A stretch of DNA of 64,000 bases, taken from the NCBI RefSeq assembly GCF_021209385.1, contig NZ_JAJOIL010000005.1:16877-80876 (forward strand), written 5' to 3'. The position numbers and the translations under genes are program-made. Origin of the DNA: Seleniivibrio sp. (GTDB taxonomy: Bacteria; Chrysiogenota; Deferribacteres; Deferribacterales; Geovibrionaceae). A model generated the notes under the pieces. The model searched no databases and was not told the DNA's origin. It was given only the letters and a program-made list of their open reading frames with translations. Within the stretch, counting starts at the first letter, position 1, and each line of letters begins with the position of its first letter. Below, piece by piece: positions 9,197 through 18,528 of the stretch.

Positions 9197-9427
9197 ATGG
9201 CTGTTGTAAGACGCAAATTTCAGCGCAGAAAAGTATGCAAATTCTGCACAGAAGCTATAGATATAGACTACAAAGATGTTAAACTGCTTCGTCAGTATGT
9301 TACAGAAAGAGGCAAAATAATGCCCCGCAGGCTCACCGGAACATGCGCAAAGCACCAGAGAGCCCTTTCAACCGCTGTTAAGACTGCAAGAGTTATCGCT
9401 CTTCTGCCTTTCAGCCTCAACAGATAA
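9197..9427 (+). CDS. rpsR: Ribosomal protein bS18
   Basis: 76 residues, normal length. The core [20 protein letters not shown] and the [12 protein letters not shown] motif identify bS18, the partner of bS6 on the 30S platform. AAGGAGG lies directly upstream. The gene is followed by a strong terminator. Confidence 0.97.
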   Translation: MAVVRRKFQRRKVCKFCTEAIDIDYKDVKLLRQYVTERGKIMPRRLTGTCAKHQRALSTAVKTARVIALLPFSLNR

Positions 9428-9435
9428 TAAGGAAA

Positions 9436-9463
9436 GGGGAGGTCAAAAGCCTCCCCGTTTTTT
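9436..9463 (+). terminator. Intrinsic terminator after rpsR
   Basis: Stem GGGGAGG (9436-9442) with CCTCCCC (9450-9456), 7-nt loop, then a run of six Ts. The next ORF's ATG (9465) begins immediately after the T-run, so the hairpin may also act as an attenuator for that gene. Confidence 0.85.
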
Positions 9464-9464
9464 C

Positions 9465-10373
9465 ATGACAAAAACCATTTTATACCCACTGGCATCAGTT
9501 CTTTTTTACGCACTCCTCGCTTACTATCCGCAGTATGCGATAATCGGCGCAGTTTTCAGCCCTCTCCTTCTGCTTGTTTATCTGGGTTCTGAAAAACGGA
9601 ACAAATATTCCGACCTGATGCTTGGCGCGGCAATAGCCCTTACAGCGGGTATAAGCATCATAACCACAGGTCTTTATGTCATTTCCGTGGCATTCACGGC
9701 AGTTTTTATATTTAAATTTCTGCATAAGGGACACAGAGACATATGGTTTCCGGTGACAGTTGTACCGCTTTTGGTTTTCATAGTTATGGCGGCTATAATA
9801 TACGGTATACCCGATTATCGCAACACCCTTATCAACGTTGCCGAACAGGGTATAAAAAGTTTCATAGAAACAGTTAAGGCATCCAAAGGTCCCATGTCCA
9901 ACGACCCTTATTTCCTGAACATAGAAAAACAGAGCAGACTGGCAGCCCAGTCCGTCGTACTTATCTTCCCTGCGGTAAACTATATTCTGACCGCATTCTG
10001 CACCCACATAGCTTTCAGCCTTTACACCAAGCTTAAGCGCATAGAGATAAACAGATTCAGACTGCCCGACAACCTTGTATGGATTCTAATCCTCGGTTTC
10101 GCGCTCGTCTTTGTCAAACAAACTATGGCAAAACACGCAGGACTGAATATCATACTTATCATGATGACACTGTATGCATTTCAGGGATTCGATATAGTTT
10201 CATACTGGATGACAAAATTTAAGTTCATTCCTGTCATCAAAGCGATAATTTTTATCTTTATCTTTTCAGAACCCCCGTTTATAATCTTCATAGCCCTGCT
10301 GGGACTGTTCAGTGTATGGTTCAACCTGTACGGCAGGCAGGAGAATGATCGGGAGCAGACGCCATCAGACTGA
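9465..10373 (+). CDS. DUF2232 (YybS-like) integral membrane protein
   Basis: 302 residues, mostly hydrophobic, with about eight membrane segments. The length, the position after rpsR and the C-terminal part (NRFRLPDNLVWILILGFALV) fit the DUF2232/YybS family, which often sits between rpsR and rplI; no biochemical role is known. The ATG at 9465 has no SD at normal distance, because the rpsR terminator occupies the space; a later start would remove part of the first membrane segment. rplI does not follow here. Confidence 0.72.
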   Translation: MTKTILYPLASVLFYALLAYYPQYAIIGAVFSPLLLLVYLGSEKRNKYSDLMLGAAIALTAGISIITTGLYVISVAFTAVFIFKFLHKGHRDIWFPVTVVPLLVFIVMAAIIYGIPDYRNTLINVAEQGIKSFIETVKASKGPMSNDPYFLNIEKQSRLAAQSVVLIFPAVNYILTAFCTHIAFSLYTKLKRIEINRFRLPDNLVWILILGFALVFVKQTMAKHAGLNIILIMMTLYAFQGFDIVSYWMTKFKFIPVIKAIIFIFIFSEPPFIIFIALLGLFSVWFNLYGRQENDREQTPSD

Positions 10374-11296
10374 CTAAGCTGAATGCCACCAAAGTATCTA
10401 TAGGTACTGCGGTTTTCCTTTCTGTTTTCAAGGCGGCGGTGGGGATATGGTCCGGTTCGCTGGCAGTTCTTTCATCCGCTTTTGACTCTTTGCTGGATGT
10501 AATATCCTCCACAGTGAACTACTATGCTCTTAAGGTATCAATGACTCCGCCGGACGAGAACCACCAGTACGGTCATGCTAAGTTTGAACCCCTGGCGGCT
10601 CAGATACAGTCATTCTTAATACTGTTCTCTGGTATTTATATACTTTACAAGGCTTACGGTAACTTCCATTCCGAGATGCAGATAAAAGCCGTAGGGATCA
10701 ACATAGCCGTTATGGCTCTGAGCATGGTCATAACCGCGGTTCTGGTGTATTTCCTGAAATATGCCGCTAATAAATTGCGCTCCACAGTGCTTTATGCAGA
10801 CAGCCTCCACTACCGTACTGATCTTCTCAGCGGTGCAGGGGTTCTTATAGCGCTGATTATAATAAAATTTACCGGTCTGCACATAATAGACGCTATTGTA
10901 AGTGCCGTAATTGCAGTGTATATTATCGTTTCCGCTCTCCGGCTGAACTTTCAGGTGACAAGGGAACTCTTAGATGAGACCCTTCCGGAAGAGGATATGA
11001 AGGTTGTTCAGGAGATACTGGACAGGCACAAAATAGAGATAGTCAACGTGCATAAACTGCGCACCAGAAGCGCGGGAAATCAGAAGTTCATAGACATGCA
11101 TCTTGTGCTCTACCACGGCTTAAGCCTTCAGGACGGAAACGACATCCGTACTGATATTGAAAAGCGCATTAAAAAAGGCATCAAGGGTGCCGACGTTAAC
11201 ATATATATAGAACCCTGCGACCCAGACCACTGCGACACATGCTGTGTGTGCGGCGAACAGGAACAGGATAAAAATACGAACTCAGGGAGTAACTAA
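10370..11296 (+). CDS. Cation diffusion facilitator (CDF) family transporter, non-AUG start
   Basis: Metal-ion/proton antiporter. The first helix pair carries SAFDSLLDV, and the second metal site is YADSLHYRTD; PPDENHQYGHAKFEPLA is the conserved loop between them. The cytosolic C-terminal domain ends in a Cys/His-rich tail (DPDHCDTCCVCGE) that may bind metal. The track starts at GTG 10439, inside helix 1. The frame is open upstream to 10349 but has no ATG, GTG or TTG; CTG 10370 overlaps the previous stop as CTGA and gives the N-terminus expected (TKLNATKVSIG). I therefore propose CTG, with GTG 10439 or a lost start as alternatives. Confidence 0.82.
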   Translation: MTKLNATKVSIGTAVFLSVFKAAVGIWSGSLAVLSSAFDSLLDVISSTVNYYALKVSMTPPDENHQYGHAKFEPLAAQIQSFLILFSGIYILYKAYGNFHSEMQIKAVGINIAVMALSMVITAVLVYFLKYAANKLRSTVLYADSLHYRTDLLSGAGVLIALIIIKFTGLHIIDAIVSAVIAVYIIVSALRLNFQVTRELLDETLPEEDMKVVQEILDRHKIEIVNVHKLRTRSAGNQKFIDMHLVLYHGLSLQDGNDIRTDIEKRIKKGIKGADVNIYIEPCDPDHCDTCCVCGEQEQDKNTNSGSN

Positions 11297-12526
11297 ATGA
11301 GCTTATTCATGGAAAACTTGATTTCCGACAGACTCGGCGGCAAGATGTTCGGCAAAGACACCACCATCTACAAGTTCGAGAAGATCAAACGTGCAAAAAG
11401 AGCTGCTGTGAAAGACAACCCGGGCGTTGAACTCATCGACATGGGCGTAGGCGAACCTGACGCTATGGCACATGATGAGGTCGTCAAAGTTCTTCAGCTT
11501 GAGGCTACAAAAAAAGAGAACAGATTCTATTCAGATAACGGCATTGACGAATTCAAACATGCAGCCGCAAACTATATGAAAAAACGTTTCGGAGTGGAGC
11601 TTGACCCCAACACACAGGTAAACCACTGTATCGGGTCAAAACCGGCTCTGGCACTGCTCCCCATCGCTCTTATCAACCAAGGCGACGTTGCACTCATGAC
11701 AGTCCCCGGCTACCCTGTTTCCGGAACAACTACAAAATATCTCGGCGGCGAAGTTTATAACCTCCCCCTGCTTCATGAAAACAACTTCCTCCCCGTGCTT
11801 GAAAATATACCTGCAGATATCCTGAAAAGAGCAAAATTCCTGTACATGAACTACCCCAACAACCCAACAGGAGCTGTTGCAACTAAGGAATTCTATGAAA
11901 AAGTAGTTAAATTCGCGAAAGAAAACGATCTTGCGGTTATCTCCGACGCAGCATACATCGAGCTTTCATACGGCGAAGAACCGTTATCGTTTCTCAGCAT
12001 AGAAGGTGCGATGGAAGTAGGCATAGAAATACACTCACTCTCTAAATCATATAACATGACTGGCTGGCGTCTCGGTTTCGTATGTGGTAACGAACATCTC
12101 GTTAAAGCATTCGCAACCGTTAAGGACAACAACGACTCAGGACAGTTCATACCGATTCAGAAAGCAGGATGCTACTGCCTTGAAAACCCGAAACTCATCG
12201 AGCATACAAAGGCTAAATACGCAAGAAGACTGAATATGCTGGCGAAAGTTCTCCGCACACACGGCTTCACCGTGAACGAACCCAAGGGAACTTTCTACCT
12301 TTACTTCGGCATCCCCAAGGCGACAGTTTCAGGTCGCAAGTTTGAAAGCGCCGAACAGTTCTGTGACTTCCTCATCAGAGAGAAGCTGATCTCATCTGTT
12401 CCGTGGGACGACGCGGGCAACTTCCTGCGCTTCTCCGTAACCTTCGACGCTCCCACGGTGGAGGCGGAAGAACGGATAGCCAAGATCATCGACGAACGAC
12501 TGGCAACAGAAAAATACATATTCTGA
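11297..12526 (+). CDS. dapL: LL-diaminopimelate aminotransferase
   Basis: 409-residue fold-type I PLP enzyme. It would convert tetrahydrodipicolinate plus glutamate directly to LL-diaminopimelate for lysine and peptidoglycan. Seen: GVGEPD near residue 50, YMNYPNNPTGA, the PLP-lysine motif SLSKSYNMTGWRLGF, and the C-terminal arginine region NFLRFSVTF. The early motif DTTIYKFEKIKRAK fits DapL better than aspartate aminotransferases. The ATG follows the CDF stop directly, with GGGAG upstream. A strong terminator follows. Confidence 0.82.
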   Translation: MSLFMENLISDRLGGKMFGKDTTIYKFEKIKRAKRAAVKDNPGVELIDMGVGEPDAMAHDEVVKVLQLEATKKENRFYSDNGIDEFKHAAANYMKKRFGVELDPNTQVNHCIGSKPALALLPIALINQGDVALMTVPGYPVSGTTTKYLGGEVYNLPLLHENNFLPVLENIPADILKRAKFLYMNYPNNPTGAVATKEFYEKVVKFAKENDLAVISDAAYIELSYGEEPLSFLSIEGAMEVGIEIHSLSKSYNMTGWRLGFVCGNEHLVKAFATVKDNNDSGQFIPIQKAGCYCLENPKLIEHTKAKYARRLNMLAKVLRTHGFTVNEPKGTFYLYFGIPKATVSGRKFESAEQFCDFLIREKLISSVPWDDAGNFLRFSVTFDAPTVEAEERIAKIIDERLATEKYIF

Positions 12527-12530
12527 TAAG

Positions 12531-12561
12531 AGCCCCGCTAAAAAGCGGGGCTTTTTTTTTT
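12531..12561 (+). terminator. Intrinsic terminator after dapL
   Basis: AGCCCCGC (12531-12538) pairs with GCGGGGCT (12545-12552) around a 6-nt loop, followed by about ten Ts. It ends the dapL transcript. Confidence 0.93.
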
Positions 12562-12577
12562 CGTTACAGGGGGAGAC

Positions 12578-14146
12578 ATGAACCGACTGCTCACAGTCTT
12601 GTTCTTAATTATTTTTACGTTATTTTCGGCTAATGCAGAAAATGTAAAAATAATCCATATAAACGATACACATTCCCATCTGGACAGCACAAAGGTTGAC
12701 GATGTTTCCACAGGAGGAATGGCGAAAGCGGCTACGGTCATAAAACAGCTTAAAGCCGAAAACCCAGACGCACTCCTTCTGCATGCGGGGGATGCCGTTC
12801 AGGGAACAATTTACTATAACATGTTCAAGGGGCGCTCCGACGCTGACGTTCTGAACCCGCTTGGGTTTGATGCTATGGCGATAGGAAACCATGAGTTTGA
12901 CGACGGCGACGCACAACTCGCCTCTTTCATAGGGATGCTTAACTTTCCGGTTATAAGCGCTAACATCATCCCCGCAAAAGGGAACGTTCTTGACGGCAAA
13001 TTCAGCCCTTACATAATAAAGAACGGCATCGGCATAATAGGTGTCACTACCGTCAAAAAGACAAAACACTCCTCAAGTCCCAGCGCTGAAATAAATTTTA
13101 AAGATGAGGCAAAGAGCGTTCAGAAATATGTGAATGAGCTGAAAGCCCAGGGCATAAACAAAATAATCGTCCTCAGCCACGAAGGATATAAGAACGATAT
13201 TGAACTCGCCAAAAAGGTCACCGACATAGACATCATAGTAGGCGGCGATTCCCATACGCTTCTGGGTGAATTTAAAGATGCGGCGGGACCATACCCCACT
13301 GTTGCAGAAAACAAAAACGGCGACAAGGTTTGCATAGTTCAGGCATGGGAACACGGCAAGGTCGTGGGGTTTCTTATTGCTGATTTTGACGGCGGTAAGA
13401 TACGCGCATGCGGCGGTAAGCCCTACCTGACAGCAGTTGAGGACGACAAACAGACTGCGGAGATAGTATCAAAATATTCTTCGCAGGTACAAACACTGAA
13501 AAATTCCGTTGCAGGCGTTGCAGAAGAGGAAATAATCCACAGACGCACACCCGCAGGTGCAGACCCCTATTCCGGCTCGGAAGTTGTGCCGATAGTCGCA
13601 CAGTCCTTTTTTGAAGCCAGTAAACGGGCTGATTTCAGCATACAGAATGCCGGCGGTATCCGCATGAGTATCCCGAAAGGTGACATCACAGTGGACGACG
13701 TGTATACGATGCTACCCTTTTCCAACACTATCTTTGAAATTGAGCTTTACGGTCGCGAGGTCAAAGAACTGCTGGAAGACCAGATACAGTCTATCATAGA
13801 CAAAGGTTCTAAAGGAGGCTTTCCTTATTCATACGGTCTGCGTTACTCAATAAACGGGAAAAAACCGTATGGCGAGCGGGTAACAGACATTGAGATTAAA
13901 GACAAAAAGACCGGAAAATGGATGGCGGTTCAGGCTGACAAGCTTTATGTAGCTGCTACCAACTCGTTCCTTGCCAAAGGAAAAGACGGATATATGGTCT
14001 TTCCGAAGGTCATAAAAGCGCGCAACGCAGGCACCGACACAGGGCTTGGGTATGCCGAAACTTTCATAGAGTTTCTGCAAAGGCACAAAACCATAAAGAA
14101 ACTGCCGAAAGAGGAATATCCCATAAAAAGTTACATAGCGCCTTAA
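12578..14146 (+). CDS. Periplasmic 5'-nucleotidase (UshA/YfkN-like)
   Basis: 522 residues with a signal peptide ([20 protein letters not shown]). The N-terminal calcineurin-like metallophosphatase domain has metal motifs [21 protein letters not shown] and VLSHEGY; the C-terminal 5'-nucleotidase domain has [20 protein letters not shown] and [10 protein letters not shown], the substrate-binding part. It probably removes phosphate from extracellular nucleotides or related sugars. Its own transcription unit appears to start after the dapL terminator. Confidence 0.88.
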   Translation: MNRLLTVLFLIIFTLFSANAENVKIIHINDTHSHLDSTKVDDVSTGGMAKAATVIKQLKAENPDALLLHAGDAVQGTIYYNMFKGRSDADVLNPLGFDAMAIGNHEFDDGDAQLASFIGMLNFPVISANIIPAKGNVLDGKFSPYIIKNGIGIIGVTTVKKTKHSSSPSAEINFKDEAKSVQKYVNELKAQGINKIIVLSHEGYKNDIELAKKVTDIDIIVGGDSHTLLGEFKDAAGPYPTVAENKNGDKVCIVQAWEHGKVVGFLIADFDGGKIRACGGKPYLTAVEDDKQTAEIVSKYSSQVQTLKNSVAGVAEEEIIHRRTPAGADPYSGSEVVPIVAQSFFEASKRADFSIQNAGGIRMSIPKGDITVDDVYTMLPFSNTIFEIELYGREVKELLEDQIQSIIDKGSKGGFPYSYGLRYSINGKKPYGERVTDIEIKDKKTGKWMAVQADKLYVAATNSFLAKGKDGYMVFPKVIKARNAGTDTGLGYAETFIEFLQRHKTIKKLPKEEYPIKSYIAP

Positions 14147-14231
14147 TCTGACCGATTCGGCACAGGTTCTGAACTGCTGTGTACTTTTCACCGCCTCTTT
14201 AAGTGATATTATGCATGAAAAGGAGGCTTAT

Positions 14232-14750
14232 ATGAGATACATAACCTTTATAATCATCACTCTGCTCGCGGTCTCTGCCTATGGTGCAGATTTCAGTGTG
14301 AGTGTCCCCACCGCAAAGAACGGCGTTTTTTCCAACGAACAGGTATTCAACGGATTCGGCTGTTCAGGAGAAAACGTCTCGCCGGAAGTGGTCTGGGAAA
14401 ACCCGCCTAAAGGTACAAAGAGCTTCGCTCTCACAGTATACGACCCAGATGCGCCCACAGGCTCAGGCTGGTGGCACTGGGTGGTAACGGACATTCCCGC
14501 AAACCTGCGCAAAATAGAAAAAGGCAAAACTCCTGTAAGCAGCGTACAGTCAGGTACTGATTTCGGCAGACCAGGATACGGAGGTCCCTGTCCTCCGGAG
14601 GGAACAAACCACAGATACATATTTACGGTAACAGCTCTCAAAGTCGAAAAACTCGGAATAGATCCGTCCTCAACTGGTGCCTTGGCAGGATTTATGATAA
14701 ACATGAACGCCATAGGAAAAGCATCGACAATCGTCAGATACGGAAGATAA
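14232..14750 (+). CDS. YbhB/YbcL-type phosphatidylethanolamine-binding-like protein
   Basis: 172 residues: signal peptide (about 1-18, ending SAYGA) followed by a PEBP fold with the family motifs [20 protein letters not shown] and [19 protein letters not shown]. The ligand is unknown; bacterial members are called Raf-kinase-inhibitor-like only by homology. The start is ATG 14232, preceded by AAGGAGG (14220-14226); the track start 14211 lies before this SD. Followed by a hairpin. Confidence 0.9.
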   Translation: MRYITFIIITLLAVSAYGADFSVSVPTAKNGVFSNEQVFNGFGCSGENVSPEVVWENPPKGTKSFALTVYDPDAPTGSGWWHWVVTDIPANLRKIEKGKTPVSSVQSGTDFGRPGYGGPCPPEGTNHRYIFTVTALKVEKLGIDPSSTGALAGFMINMNAIGKASTIVRYGR

Positions 14751-14755
14751 ATTTT

Positions 14756-14785
14756 CGGGTGCGGTAAATCCGCACCCGTATTATA
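14756..14785 (+). terminator. Hairpin after the PEBP-like gene
   Basis: A perfect 9-bp stem, CGGGTGCGG (14756-14764) with CCGCACCCG (14770-14778), and 5-nt loop. The following tract (TATTATACTTT) is only moderately T-rich, so termination may be partial. Confidence 0.65.
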
Positions 14786-14804
14786 CTTTCTACTAAGGTG
14801 AAAC

Positions 14805-15608
14805 ATGAGCAGAGAGATACGTTCCAGAAAGGGCATCGGCGCTGTCGGCACCATCGTTCAGGCATGTGAGGAAACACTTTACAACCTTGCGATTGCTGAC
14901 CCCTGCGTCATAATGGTGGAGCTTGGCACCAAAAAGATGAAATCAAAGGAAAAGGGTTTTGAGATACGCTCTTCACAGGCACTCGCCATCTGGAATACGG
15001 TTTACATAGATGTCACCAACCTCAAGGCAGATGCAGGTTTTTATCAGGCATCGTGGATAGCGTGGGACAGGGAACTCATTTCCGAATACGTCCTTAAGCG
15101 CGCTGCAAAAAAGAATGATACCCGAAGAGATGTTATCCATATCCCCAAAACCGATAAAATACTGAAAGAGACATTTACGAGAGCAGCAGAAGGTATATCC
15201 GACGAATCCGTACCGGAAGAGATAGCCGCACACAGAATGATTGAACTGCTGATGGTTCTGGATGCAAAAGGAAGCTTCTCACCGCCCGGCGCAGAAGTTC
15301 CGCTTTCATGGCGTGTGCGCAAGATGCTGAACAGCGATCCGTCGTATAAATGGCGCATAGCAGATATGACCAGAGAGTTCGGTATGAGCGAGTCCACGCT
15401 CCGCCGCAGACTTGCAGAAGAGAACATTAACGTGGCAGAACTCATAACCGACGTGCGGATGTCATATGCGCTGGCACTCTTGCAGTCAACAGATATGACC
15501 GTAACCCGTATCGCGTCCGAAGCCGGCTACGACTGTGTTTCGCGCTTTACTGCACGTTTCCGAACCCGTTTCGGGTTTACCCCGTCGTCAGTCCGCGGGC
15601 AAAGATGA
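14805..15608 (+). CDS. AraC-family transcriptional regulator
   Basis: 267 residues. The C-terminal ~100 residues contain two helix-turn-helix motifs of the AraC type (WRIADMTREFGMSESTLRRRL and VTRIASEAGYDCVSRFTARFRTRFG). The N-terminal half (EELGTKKMKSKEKGF-like region) is a sensor I cannot assign to a ligand. An SD (AAGGTGA) precedes the ATG. The 3' end overlaps the convergent radical SAM gene by 21 bp, so the two transcripts are antisense to each other at their ends. Confidence 0.88.
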   Translation: MSREIRSRKGIGAVGTIVQACEETLYNLAIADPCVIMVELGTKKMKSKEKGFEIRSSQALAIWNTVYIDVTNLKADAGFYQASWIAWDRELISEYVLKRAAKKNDTRRDVIHIPKTDKILKETFTRAAEGISDESVPEEIAAHRMIELLMVLDAKGSFSPPGAEVPLSWRVRKMLNSDPSYKWRIADMTREFGMSESTLRRRLAEENINVAELITDVRMSYALALLQSTDMTVTRIASEAGYDCVSRFTARFRTRFGFTPSSVRGQR

Positions 15609-16934
15609 TATATCCATTATGCGTTCGTCGGCTGTGGTAAGCCCGCTGCGCATGCTTTCGCGTATGTAGTCCATGCCGTTATAAAAACATTTCAGCATAA
15701 CCGACAGAAGAAACCTGCCCTTCGGGGTTATCTCCGCATTATCACCATGACCGTTAACAGCTCCCAGAAGACGCAGTGCGTTATATTCTATGAAAGGTTT
15801 ATGCGCCGGATTGCCATCCAGCCCGAACATTTCCACCATCATCCTATAACGGTTTATTGCGCTTGTGCCGAATGTCACGCTCTTCGTCGCGGATGTCATA
15901 CCCTCTGATATCCTGTCTGCGTATGTTTTAAGAGAAAAAGAGTTAGCATAGAGCGTCCCGTCCAGAAAGCTGAATGCACCGGAGCCAAGCCCGACATATT
16001 CCTGATGTTCCACAACGTATTCGTCAATGTTCGTACCCGCCTCGTGTGAATAAGCCCAGGAAGTTCTCTGAATATAAGGTGCGCCCATCATCTGTGTAAT
16101 AAGCCTGTAATGACCAGCCTCGCTCTCATATCCTGCCTTTCCTAAACGTCTGCCGAATTTATGTCCGGCGAAGGGGGCATACATAAGCGGATAAAAAGTA
16201 ACCTGCTGGGGGTTCAGCTTTAAAACTGTAAAAATATCTTCCCCAAGTTCGTGTGCCGTCTGCTCAGGGAAGTTATACATCATATCTACGTTCACCACCG
16301 GAAAAAGCCTGAGAATCTCCTCTACCTTGCGATACTGTTCCTCGCCGCTGCCGAATTTCATTTTGCGTCCGATGCGCTCCAGATATTTGTCGTTAAATGT
16401 CTGTATCCCAACTGAAAGTCTGTCCACCCTGCCAACTGTATGCTCCAGATTATCAGGGTCGATATGGTTCGGATCGGTCTCAATAGAAACCTCCTTCACA
16501 TCGAAAAGCTCTTTTGCAAGGTCTATTGTCTTTGCAAGCTCTCTGGGGATCACGGTTGTTGTTCCGCCGCCAAAGCATACAGAGCTGAATTTATAACCCA
16601 GTGCGGCTGTCATACGCATTTCGCGCCGCAGAAAGCGGAAATAGTTCGCCGCTGTCTCCTCGTGGAATTTGAATCTATGAAAAGAACAATAAGGACAAAG
16701 TGTTATACAGAAAGGGATATGGATGTAGAGCATATACGATCTGCCCTCTATGGGCTTCGGAAGGGAAACTATATCCGTTTCATCGCTGAAACGCAGGTAA
16801 TACTTTACCGCCTGCTTCATCACAGCGCGGACAAGCTTTGCCGAATAGTCCCATTCAATGGCACCAGTGTCAGAATCCGGATCAAAATGTGATACAGCCT
16901 TGGAAAATGAAGTTTCTCTGGGAAAACCGCTCAA
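15588..16934 (-). CDS. Coproporphyrinogen III oxidase-like radical SAM protein (HemN/HemW/ChuW superfamily)
   Basis: 448 residues. The radical SAM cluster motif is YIHIPFCITLCPYCSF (C-x3-C-x2-C), followed by GGGTTTVIP, RLSVGIQTFNDKYLERIGR and the HemN C-terminal domain. The size and the extra N-terminal ~65 residues fit either a HemN-like coproporphyrinogen dehydrogenase relative, the haem-chaperone HemW group, or the ChuW/HutW-type haem-degrading methyltransferases; I cannot separate these by eye. TTG 16934 is the start, with AGGGTG a few bases upstream; no ATG is placed better. AT-rich 172-bp gap to dnaA. Confidence 0.78.
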   Translation of the reverse strand: MSGFPRETSFSKAVSHFDPDSDTGAIEWDYSAKLVRAVMKQAVKYYLRFSDETDIVSLPKPIEGRSYMLYIHIPFCITLCPYCSFHRFKFHEETAANYFRFLRREMRMTAALGYKFSSVCFGGGTTTVIPRELAKTIDLAKELFDVKEVSIETDPNHIDPDNLEHTVGRVDRLSVGIQTFNDKYLERIGRKMKFGSGEEQYRKVEEILRLFPVVNVDMMYNFPEQTAHELGEDIFTVLKLNPQQVTFYPLMYAPFAGHKFGRRLGKAGYESEAGHYRLITQMMGAPYIQRTSWAYSHEAGTNIDEYVVEHQEYVGLGSGAFSFLDGTLYANSFSLKTYADRISEGMTSATKSVTFGTSAINRYRMMVEMFGLDGNPAHKPFIEYNALRLLGAVNGHGDNAEITPKGRFLLSVMLKCFYNGMDYIRESMRSGLTTADERIMDISSLPAD

Positions 16935-17106
16935 ATCAGCACCCTCAATAAAAAATATTTAATCGTTTGTTTTATATTAATCTCGGGTTCAAAATAAATA
17001 AAGAAAAAACATTCACAAACAAACAAAAAATTGAAGCCAGCGTGAATATTTAAATATTAATTATAACAGGTTATTTGGAAATTTTCTCAGATAAATAGAT
17101 TGGATA

Positions 17107-18441
17107 TCAGGAATAGAGCTCACGCTCAATGGTTGTGATTATAAGCTGAACCTCGCGGCTCTCCTTATATTTATCTGCTATGGAATTTACCGCGTGCAGA
17201 ACTGTTGAGTGATCCCTTCCGCCAAACATGGAACCAACCTCCTGCAATGATAGGTTGAGTTTTTCGCGCAGAAGATACATCGCCACCTGACGGGGCATAG
17301 AGATGCTTTTTGTGCGTTTTTTGGACTTCATATCAGCCAGCTTCACATTGAAATAGGATGAAACAGCCTCAATGATATTATCTGATGTGACAATCCTGTC
17401 CTTTTTCACGAGGAACTTTTCAAGTGCCTGCGTTGCAAGGTCTATGGTCACTTTGCGCTTATGGAAGCTTGAGAACGCACTCAGACGCACCAGAGCGCCG
17501 ATAAGTTCTCTGATGTTCTCCGTAACAAGGTTCTCCGCCATGAAGAACGCAACCTCCTGCGGCATGGGAAGCCCCATGAACTCCGCACGTTTGATAAGTA
17601 TAGCGGTCTTTTCCTCAACACTGGGCGGCTGAATGTCTGCTATAAGTCCCCATGAGAAACGGCTTTTCAGCCTGTCTTCCATCTCAGGAATCTCAGCAGG
17701 GGTCTTGTCGCTGGTTATGATTATCTGTTTCTGGTTGTCATACAGAGCATTGAAAGTATTGAAAAACTCTTCCGTACTCCTCTGTTTGCCGGAAAGAAAC
17801 TGAACGTCATCGAAAAGAATAAGGTCGATATTGCGGTATTTATTCTGAAATTCGTCCATCTTTTTCATACGGATGGCGTTTATCATCTCGTTTGTAAAGG
17901 TTTCACTGGTGCAGTAAAGCACCTTCATTTTCGGGAATTTCTCAAGGATACGGTTTCCCACCGCCTGCATCATGTGGGTCTTTCCAAGTCCTACACCACC
18001 ATAGATAAAAAGCGGGTTATACTGCATGAACTGCCCTTCGGAAACTGCCTGACAGGCGCTGTATGCAAATTCGTTGGAACTTCCCGCAACGAAATTTTCA
18101 AAGATATATTCCCTGTTGAGGTTATTTCCGTTCTTCGGCTGGGGTACTACTGTTCCGGAGGGTACACTGTTGCCCTCGGTCTGTGCCGGACGTTTTTCAG
18201 CGCCGACAGTAATGGAGACATCCGCCTCAACGGCAAGATTCTCCTTGAATACCTTTTTTATCTGAGGGAGGTATTTGTCTTCTACCCATTTTTTATAAAA
18301 TTTGTTCGGTGCGGTGAGTGTTATAAGGTCGCCGCGCAGCTCTGCAACAGCCAGCGGTTCAAGCCATACCTTGACTTCCTGCTCGGATATCTCCTTGCGC
18401 AGGTATTTAAGCACCTCTTCCCAGATTCCCGTTTCGTCCAT
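17107..18441 (-). CDS. dnaA: Chromosomal replication initiator DnaA
   Basis: 444 residues. Domain I at the N-terminus, a variable linker (about 80-110), AAA+ domain with Walker A GGVGLGKTHMM and Walker B LILFDDVQFLSG, and domain IV with the DnaA-box recognition signature GGRDHSTVLHAV. Normal length. Neighbours are unusual: no dnaN, recF or gyrB beside it, and I found no run of DnaA boxes in the flanking gaps. An extended -10 promoter lies 39-47 nt upstream. Confidence 0.97.
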   Translation of the reverse strand: MDETGIWEEVLKYLRKEISEQEVKVWLEPLAVAELRGDLITLTAPNKFYKKWVEDKYLPQIKKVFKENLAVEADVSITVGAEKRPAQTEGNSVPSGTVVPQPKNGNNLNREYIFENFVAGSSNEFAYSACQAVSEGQFMQYNPLFIYGGVGLGKTHMMQAVGNRILEKFPKMKVLYCTSETFTNEMINAIRMKKMDEFQNKYRNIDLILFDDVQFLSGKQRSTEEFFNTFNALYDNQKQIIITSDKTPAEIPEMEDRLKSRFSWGLIADIQPPSVEEKTAILIKRAEFMGLPMPQEVAFFMAENLVTENIRELIGALVRLSAFSSFHKRKVTIDLATQALEKFLVKKDRIVTSDNIIEAVSSYFNVKLADMKSKKRTKSISMPRQVAMYLLREKLNLSLQEVGSMFGGRDHSTVLHAVNSIADKYKESREVQLIITTIERELYS

Positions 18442-18479
18442 ACTACCCTGATTACCCTGAAAAAATTGAATGAAAGAGT

Positions 18480-18488
18480 ATTATATCA
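18480..18488 (-). promoter_or_regulatory. Extended -10 promoter of dnaA
   Basis: On the minus strand TGATATAAT is a perfect extended -10 (TGnTATAAT). No good -35 stands 17-18 nt upstream, as is usual for this promoter class. The predicted start is about 30 nt before the dnaA ATG. Confidence 0.6.
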
Positions 18489-18528
18489 GAACCCCACAAA
18501 AATGTATACTGCAACCGAAACAAATTCA

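Noticed and set aside
14279-14854. 191-codon minus-strand ORF
   Set aside because: Antisense to the PEBP-like gene, which has a signal peptide and family motifs.
16935-17106. Possible oriC next to dnaA
   Set aside because: AT-rich, and it has the palindrome AATATTTAAATATT, but no cluster of DnaA boxes.
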